From positions 1-10,732 of the forward strand of contig QHOZ01000207.1 of the NCBI GenBank assembly GCA_003219495.1: a stretch of DNA of 10,732 nucleotides, given 5' to 3'. The stretch's first letter is position 1, and every line of letters starts with the position of its first letter. Position numbers and translations under genes: made by a program. The notes under the pieces are model-generated. The model searched no databases. It worked only from the letters and a program-made list of their open reading frames with translations, and was not told the origin of the DNA. Source of the DNA: Verrucomicrobiota bacterium (lineage in GTDB: Bacteria > Verrucomicrobiota > Verrucomicrobiae > Chthoniobacterales > UBA10450). Positions 5,996-10,732 of the stretch are shown in pieces.

Positions 5996-8323
5996 TTACG
6001 GCAGTGCGGTTCCGGACTTGCCTTTCACGATCGAGATATCCGCGCTATCCAGAAATCCGTCGACGTTGGCATCATCCCGGAAATTGTTTTGCCCGACCGG
6101 CGCACCGGATTGTCCTTTAACCTGCGAAATGTCCGCCGAATCGACAAAACCGTCGGCGTTAGCGTCGCCAATGAGGAAGTTGACCGGCAATCGCACATCA
6201 CCGGGAGTGGATGGGCCGTCGGTGACACCATGCAACGTGACCGCGCAGCGCGACGCGTTTGGAACACCGCTGAGATCAATGATCAGCTGATTCCCGGACG
6301 GGGTAGTGCCGGTGACCGTGCCGCAAGTCGTGTCTGCGCCAGTGAAAGTAACAGGCGCGCTAAATGTCACCACGATTTGATAGTTGCCACTGGGTCCGCC
6401 AGAGCGCGGTTCGATTCCGGTGCCGGTCAATGGAAGATCGACATCGAATGTGCCGGCATCGCCATGAACCTTGCGCGACACGACGTCGAGAATTGGTACC
6501 GAGCTTGGACTGACACACTGCGGAAATTTGAAACTGCCAATACGTGTGTGCCAGTTAACATTGATTAAGGAGGGCGTCGGATTCGTCGGCGCATATTCTT
6601 GGGTGTACCAGAATGTGCAGTCGTCGTTCGGATCGACGGTAAGATCGCTATAGTCACCCCAACGGTTGAGCGGAAATCCTTGAATTCCGAGCCCAGCAAA
6701 CATGACCGATTCGCCCTGCGCGAGATCGTTCAACGGATCGGTGGAAAGACGGCCAGCGTAATGAATGGATGGATAATAATTGGGTCCACTCGCGCTGTAA
6801 CCAATGGCGATGTCACCGCTGTGATCCATCGCCGCACTGCCCATCCACCGCCAAAGTGGATTCGTCGGATCGAGTGGAGCAAAAGTACTTTGCTGATAGA
6901 TCGTGGGTGTCCTGCTCAGGTTTCGCACCTCGTACCAACGCAATCCCGTTCGGCTGGCACCGGTCGGTGTGTCAGCCGAGGTTACTACCGTGTGGTGAAC
7001 AACCATTGATTCGTGATCGCCGAAATTGCGATAGGTCACGCGAAACATTGTGCGATCGCCGAGCGTATCGAGTGTTGCCGCATTCACGCCCGGAACGATT
7101 TTCTCTGGTACGCAATTCGGTCCTTCACCGTAAACACATTGCGCCGGAACAAAGTTAGCAATCGGAACCTGGAAGTCCGGATGACCGGCCGCCGCGGTGT
7201 ATAAACCGCCTCCGACTGCAACCGGAATGCCCGAGCCAGTTCCGAGCGTCGAATTTTCCGGGTGGTCCCAATCGACATGAAATTTCCACATTACTAAAAC
7301 CGCGGAACTGTTCGTCGGATCCGGCGTGCTCGGTAAAGCATCGACTTCGACAATATAATTTGGCGCACCGGCCGGTGGCGGCAGTTTCCCATCGAGGTTG
7401 GTCGGATTTTGGCCGCCCGGAATATAAGCAGCGCCAATCGCGAGGTTCGATGAATCGAACCAAATGAAACGCGCTGGCTGTCCCGCCAACATCTTCGCGC
7501 GCTCAAAGGCGAACTCACCGGCGCCGGAGTTTGTCTCCTGGCCGCTCGGGAATTCGTTGGTTGTCATATAGTACGCATCCGGCCAAACACCGATCTTCGG
7601 GTAATCGTGAAAAACGGTCGTACTCTGATCGAACTCGTAGGCATAGTAAGTCCCAGTTGGATCGGGGCTGGTAGAAATCGCGATACATTGGGCGTAGCTT
7701 GGCGCGGCCGACGCAATGAATTGGCTAATTAGCCAACGATCAGCGAGTTGATCGTAAACTACGATCGGATCGCCGTCGTTGTTGACCGAGCACTCACCCG
7801 ACGACCAGAGATTCTTGATTAGTGTTGGACCGGAAATCATCGCGCCAGTCGCCTTGTTAAAAACTGCAAGCGCGCTGTTCACCATCTGCACGTAATGATT
7901 CGGGCCGACCGCGCCGTCGGTGTCGGGAGGCAAACAACCGCCGCAACCTTGGGAAATGTTCATGCCTTCAAAATTCGCGCCGACCGCCGGCATGGTTGAG
8001 GCCGCGACCGCGGTTTGGAGCACTGGATCCTGGATCCCGGGAATGTGCGTCTGCCTTCCGACTAGTTGTCGTTCCGTGTCACCGATGTCAGTTTGCGAGG
8101 TAACAATCTGTGCAGTTGTCGGAAGATCGGCCAGCGGAGCTGAAACAACTGGAGCAACTCCGTACGACGACACCGATTTTTTCGTAATTCTTCGTCCAGA
8201 GAGCCTCGAAGCAGTCGCTTCCGAAAAACTGAGGACTGCCATCAAAGCTGCAGCGAGAAAGAGCATGCCGCCCACTAGCACACGGGGCGTAAGGATTCCG
8301 AACCTGCGAGTTTTGTTTTTCAT
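5996..8323 (-). CDS. Secreted GAVGPNHYVQ-family protein with C-terminal dockerin-like tail
   Basis: This 775-residue protein begins with a basic N-terminus and a hydrophobic signal segment (about 15-33, cut near EATA). Residues 40-110 are a linker. The main domain (about 115-602) shows motifs of a widespread, uncharacterised secreted family: GCGGCLPPDTDGAVGPNHYV (126-145), NDGDPIVVYDQLADRWLISQ (182-201), CIAIS...DPTGTYY, DYPKIGVWPDAYY (240-252), and near the end WGDYSDLTVDPNDDCTFWYT (555-574). I expect a beta-propeller-like fold, but no catalytic residues are evident and the function is unknown. About 613-718 is the beta module seen in two neighbours, here with an extra Cys pair (C667, C693). 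Residues 719-775 are the dockerin-like tail ending SGTALP. The ATG at 8323 is favoured because it gives the signal sequence; the Shine-Dalgarno is weak. It starts 129 bases after the upstream Asp-box gene and could share its transcript, since no terminator is seen between them. Confidence 0.88.
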   Translation of the reverse strand: MKNKTRRFGILTPRVLVGGMLFLAAALMAVLSFSEATASRLSGRRITKKSVSSYGVAPVVSAPLADLPTTAQIVTSQTDIGDTERQLVGRQTHIPGIQDPVLQTAVAASTMPAVGANFEGMNISQGCGGCLPPDTDGAVGPNHYVQMVNSALAVFNKATGAMISGPTLIKNLWSSGECSVNNDGDPIVVYDQLADRWLISQFIASAAPSYAQCIAISTSPDPTGTYYAYEFDQSTTVFHDYPKIGVWPDAYYMTTNEFPSGQETNSGAGEFAFERAKMLAGQPARFIWFDSSNLAIGAAYIPGGQNPTNLDGKLPPPAGAPNYIVEVDALPSTPDPTNSSAVLVMWKFHVDWDHPENSTLGTGSGIPVAVGGGLYTAAAGHPDFQVPIANFVPAQCVYGEGPNCVPEKIVPGVNAATLDTLGDRTMFRVTYRNFGDHESMVVHHTVVTSADTPTGASRTGLRWYEVRNLSRTPTIYQQSTFAPLDPTNPLWRWMGSAAMDHSGDIAIGYSASGPNYYPSIHYAGRLSTDPLNDLAQGESVMFAGLGIQGFPLNRWGDYSDLTVDPNDDCTFWYTQEYAPTNPTPSLINVNWHTRIGSFKFPQCVSPSSVPILDVVSRKVHGDAGTFDVDLPLTGTGIEPRSGGPSGNYQIVVTFSAPVTFTGADTTCGTVTGTTPSGNQLIIDLSGVPNASRCAVTLHGVTDGPSTPGDVRLPVNFLIGDANADGFVDSADISQVKGQSGAPVGQNNFRDDANVDGFLDSADISIVKGKSGTALP
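5999..6487 (-). other. C-terminal beta module plus dockerin-like domain (copy 2)
   Basis: This codes for residues 613-775 of the GAVGPNHYVQ-family protein. It starts DVVSRKVHGDAGTFDVDLPL, then GIEPRSGG (Pro where the other copies have Cys). The calcium-type loops are D720-x-N722-x-D724-x3-D728-x2-D731 and D751-x-N753-x-D755-x3-D759-x2-D762, all complete. The end is KGKSGTALP directly before TAA. Confidence 0.85.
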
Positions 8324-8452
8324 AAAGGATCAGCGAGTTTTTTAAAAGTTCAGCGCGCAGACTCAGTCGTTGAATCGGAACTCGCCCGGAAGATGGCCGC
8401 ATTGGCGCGGCACATTTCGCGATTTGCGCTGACTCCTCCTAAGGTTGTTCGA
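8324..8452. other. Intergenic spacer between the two right-hand genes
   Basis: The spacer is 129 bases long. On the minus strand it carries AGGAGGA (8440-8434) shortly after the upstream stop, but no start codon lies at usable distance. A 21-codon frame (8415-8350) begins 18 bases beyond it. A short GCCGC/GCGGC hairpin lacks a T run, so I see no terminator and no clear promoter. Confidence 0.5.
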
Positions 8453-10732
8453 TCAAGGCAATGCAGTTCCCGATTTGCTCTTCACCGCCGAGATATCGGC
8501 ACTGTCGAGAAAACCGTCCGCATTGATGTCTTCGCGGAAGTTATCAGAGCCTTCTTCGCCGCTGACGGGTTGTCCGGACTGCGATTTGGTTTGACTAATG
8601 TCGGCTGAGTCAACGAAACGATCACCATTCGTATCAGCGATCAGCACTTTGAGCGGAACGGAAACATCCGCGGATGCACCGCCCGCACTCGCGCCGACCA
8701 AAGTAATTGTCGTGACCTGCGCGTTTGGAACGCCGGTCAGATTTACGGTGACGACGTTACCAACATTCGAACTACTGGCCACGCTGCCCGCGCTCGTTGT
8801 GATGGATGAAAACGTGACCGGAGCGGCGAACGACATCACGACCTGATAACTGCCAGGCGCACTGCCGCTGCGACATTCGATCCCGCCGTTTTGATCCTCC
8901 GGAACGAGGCTCACGTCGAAAGTTCCAGCTGCTCCGTGAACTTTGCGTGAGACCGCGCTCACAAGAGTCGGCACCGGCGCGCAGGAATTATTGCCGGCGA
9001 GAATATAACTGTTGTCGCTTGTAATGTCGGACGCGTTGTTCTGCGAACGCTGTCCGGGATCCGGGCGATTGAAGTAAGTTCGCACGTTTAATCCCGCCAG
9101 TCCGGTGTTCGCGGTGTACTTCGTCGGGCCGCCATCGATGGTACGGAATTTCTGATTCGTGATGACGATCTGGATTACTCCGGTGAGCGGATTGTAACTC
9201 GAGCCAACATCGGCATCGCCCTTCTTAACCGGCGTGTTCGCGTTTGGATCTTGCGGAATCGGTGGAATGCCAGTGTTCAAAGGCACACCGAACTTGCCGT
9301 ATTCGAAACTCGGCACACCGGTCGCGTCAGTCCGCATCGCGACATACATGCGATCGACACTCGTATCGTTGGGATCGTTGATATCGCTTCCCGGGCTTGA
9401 TTGGCGGTTCCACACAATCAACCACTGGCTGTTCGGCGGCGCCATTCCGAGTGTGCTCGGCGCGACTTGAAGCGTGAAATAGAGTTTGTCACCGCCGACG
9501 ATGAACGGTTCGGCGATGAACAATTCTTTCACGTTCACGCTGCCATCGATCGGCGTGTTTTGTCCGGAGTCGTCGTCACTGCCGTCCGGAAGCAAATCGT
9601 TGACCGCAAGAATTCCCGGCAACACACACGGCGTTGGCGGAGGCGTGGGTGATGGATTGAAGCCGTCGCAATAAGGTCCTTCGCCCTTCGAGTTAACTGC
9701 CGTTACGCGATAGAAATCTTTTGTGACATCGGTGCTGAACCCGGAGCCGTCGTGGAAATTCGGCACGTTTGTTGTGCCGATGAGCGTGAACGTTCCCGCT
9801 GGGTCAACGCGCCGGTAAACTTTATAGGCGGTGATTGTCGATCCACCGTTGTCCGGCGCCGGCCACGAAAGCTCGATCGCGGACTGCGTTCCATTCAGAT
9901 AACCGCTCAACTTCGGCGCGCCGGCCAACACTGGTTCCACTGGATCGTAGGCCGAGAACATGCGCAGGCCGCCTGATTGGCGTGAGATCGTCGCCTTCGC
10001 CGTAAAAGAATTCGGCGGACCATTCACGCAACTCGCGATGCAGCCATCTTCCCAACCAACAAGAACGCGGCCGCGCTTGTCGATCGTTGCGTCAAAGAAA
10101 TCGAGGAGATTGCGGCAAGTGCTGTCTTGGCAAATCGGTCCGCGTTGCACCGGATCGTTAGGCGTGACGTTCTGGGTCGTCCACGTTTGTCCGCCGTCGA
10201 ACGTAGTCGCAATGAACAAATACCAGTCGCCATCAAACAGAGTCGGATCGTTGTTGCCGCCACCGGTGTGATCTTCGACCGGACTACAACTCGCGCAATC
10301 TGCGGTCGTCGTTCCATAAAATGCGAACGCAGCACGGTCCCCATCGCCCGCTACCACTGCCGGGAACACGATGTTCTTGATTCCAAGTTGCGCGCCCACA
10401 TCAATAGGCGTCGACCAAGTCACGCCTTTGTTGTGCGATACAGAAATTTTCGCCGGCGTTCCGGTTTTGCCGCCGCCGTAATTCGCAACGCTTTGGAGAC
10501 CCATATAAACCGTGCCATCGGTCGCGATTCCGATTGACGGGTCCCATTCACCGGAACCTTCGCCGCCGGCATTTGTGATCGGCCGGATGTGCCAAGTGAT
10601 TCCATTGTCCTCAGAGACAATTGCGGAAGCGTTTCCGCCTAACAGAATCGGCACGCCGCCTACCGAACAAGCTGTGTCGGGAACGTAAACCGTTCCATCC
10701 GGTGCGACTTTGATGTGTCCATGCAACCCAAC
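8453..10732 (-). CDS. Asp-box (BNR) protein with FN3 domain and dockerin-like tail, N-terminus missing
   Basis: The frame runs in from the right edge: 759 residues are visible and the true start and signal peptide lie outside. In window numbering, residues 1-255 contain Asp-boxes at 40-47 (SEDNGITW), 99-106 (SHNKGVTW) and 177-184 (TFDGGQTW), and end with the motif RGPICQDSTCRNLLDFF (C201, C206) and RQSGG. This matches the end of each repeat unit in the 1136-residue neighbour. Residues 270-356 are a fibronectin type III domain (LSWPAPDNGGSTITAYKVYR ... YRVTAVNSKGEGP). A Pro-rich linker (358-368) follows, then an unrecognised beta-rich segment at about 370-585. Residues 592-698 are the shared beta module and 699-759 the dockerin-like tail ending SGTALP. 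It is likely an extracellular binding or scaffold protein; no catalytic site is evident, so it should not be called a sialidase on this evidence. Confidence 0.88.
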   Translation of the reverse strand, partial: VGLHGHIKVAPDGTVYVPDTACSVGGVPILLGGNASAIVSEDNGITWHIRPITNAGGEGSGEWDPSIGIATDGTVYMGLQSVANYGGGKTGTPAKISVSHNKGVTWSTPIDVGAQLGIKNIVFPAVVAGDGDRAAFAFYGTTTADCASCSPVEDHTGGGNNDPTLFDGDWYLFIATTFDGGQTWTTQNVTPNDPVQRGPICQDSTCRNLLDFFDATIDKRGRVLVGWEDGCIASCVNGPPNSFTAKATISRQSGGLRMFSAYDPVEPVLAGAPKLSGYLNGTQSAIELSWPAPDNGGSTITAYKVYRRVDPAGTFTLIGTTNVPNFHDGSGFSTDVTKDFYRVTAVNSKGEGPYCDGFNPSPTPPPTPCVLPGILAVNDLLPDGSDDDSGQNTPIDGSVNVKELFIAEPFIVGGDKLYFTLQVAPSTLGMAPPNSQWLIVWNRQSSPGSDINDPNDTSVDRMYVAMRTDATGVPSFEYGKFGVPLNTGIPPIPQDPNANTPVKKGDADVGSSYNPLTGVIQIVITNQKFRTIDGGPTKYTANTGLAGLNVRTYFNRPDPGQRSQNNASDITSDNSYILAGNNSCAPVPTLVSAVSRKVHGAAGTFDVSLVPEDQNGGIECRSGSAPGSYQVVMSFAAPVTFSSITTSAGSVASSSNVGNVVTVNLTGVPNAQVTTITLVGASAGGASADVSVPLKVLIADTNGDRFVDSADISQTKSQSGQPVSGEEGSDNFREDINADGFLDSADISAVKSKSGTALP
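8456..8959 (-). other. C-terminal beta module plus dockerin-like domain (copy 3)
   Basis: This codes for window residues 592-759 of the FN3-containing Asp-box protein. It starts VSAVSRKVHGAAGTFDVSL, then GGIECRSG. The calcium-type loops are D700-x-N702-x-D704-x3-D708-x2-D711 and D735-x-N737-x-D739-x3-D743-x2-D746. The inter-loop linker is three residues longer than in copy 1 (SGEEGSDNF). The dockerin part is by eye about four-fifths identical to copy 1. It ends KSKSGTALP before TGA. Confidence 0.85.
9665..9925 (-). other. Fibronectin type III domain
   Basis: This codes for window residues 270-356 of the right-hand Asp-box protein. The FN3 hallmarks are LSWPAPDNGGSTITAYKVYR (Trp of strand B, Tyr of strand C) and FYRVTAVNSKGEG (Tyr-x-Val-x-Ala-Val-Asn of strand F). 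FN3 domains in bacterial secreted proteins usually act as spacers or in carbohydrate attachment. Confidence 0.8.

Noticed and set aside
8350..8415. A 21-codon leader-peptide candidate before the GAVGPNHYVQ-family gene, with AGGAGGA upstream
   Set aside because: The Shine-Dalgarno-like sequence is 18 bases from the ATG, too far to use, and the peptide has no attenuation-type residue run.

Overview
The window looks like chromosomal DNA of a free-living, probably soil or sediment, bacterium of the Verrucomicrobiota. The grounds are a PEP-CTERM sorting tail on one protein, and on three others a dockerin-like tail ending in SGTALP, a combination I associate from memory with Spartobacteria/Chthoniobacterales-type genomes. 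Base composition looks moderately GC-rich. This placement is inference; another phylum with PEP-CTERM proteins (for example Acidobacteriota) is not excluded. I saw no rRNA, tRNA, CRISPR array or transposase.

All five convincing genes lie on the minus strand and all encode exported proteins. In transcription order (right to left): (1) 10732-8453, 5'-truncated, an Asp-box (BNR) protein with a fibronectin type III domain, an unrecognised segment and a C-terminal beta module plus dockerin; (2) 8323-5996, a secreted protein of the family carrying GAVGPNHYVQ and WGDYSDLTVDP motifs, with the same C-terminal tail; (3) 5401-4655, a small PEP-CTERM protein followed by a strong intrinsic terminator at 4591-4630; (4) 4526-1116, a 1136-residue Asp-box protein made of two diverged copies of one roughly 420-residue unit, with the same tail; (5) 894-1, the N-terminal part of a subtilase-like protein in which Glu replaces the expected catalytic His. 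A 594-base stretch (5402-5995) separates genes 2 and 3. It holds a plausible promoter and a 7+7 inverted repeat, but no gene I can defend.

The window reads as a cluster for extracellular or surface proteins: beta-propeller-like scaffolds sharing one tail, a differently sorted PEP-CTERM protein and a subtilase-like protein. Their joint substrate or target cannot be read from the sequence. The most notable points are the shared tail on three unrelated or distantly related front ends, the internal duplication in the 1136-residue protein, a Cys-pair/LLDFF motif that recurs three times across two genes, and the altered catalytic site of the subtilase-like protein. None of this proves a new system, but the tail plus its unknown anchoring partner is the best candidate for something under-described.
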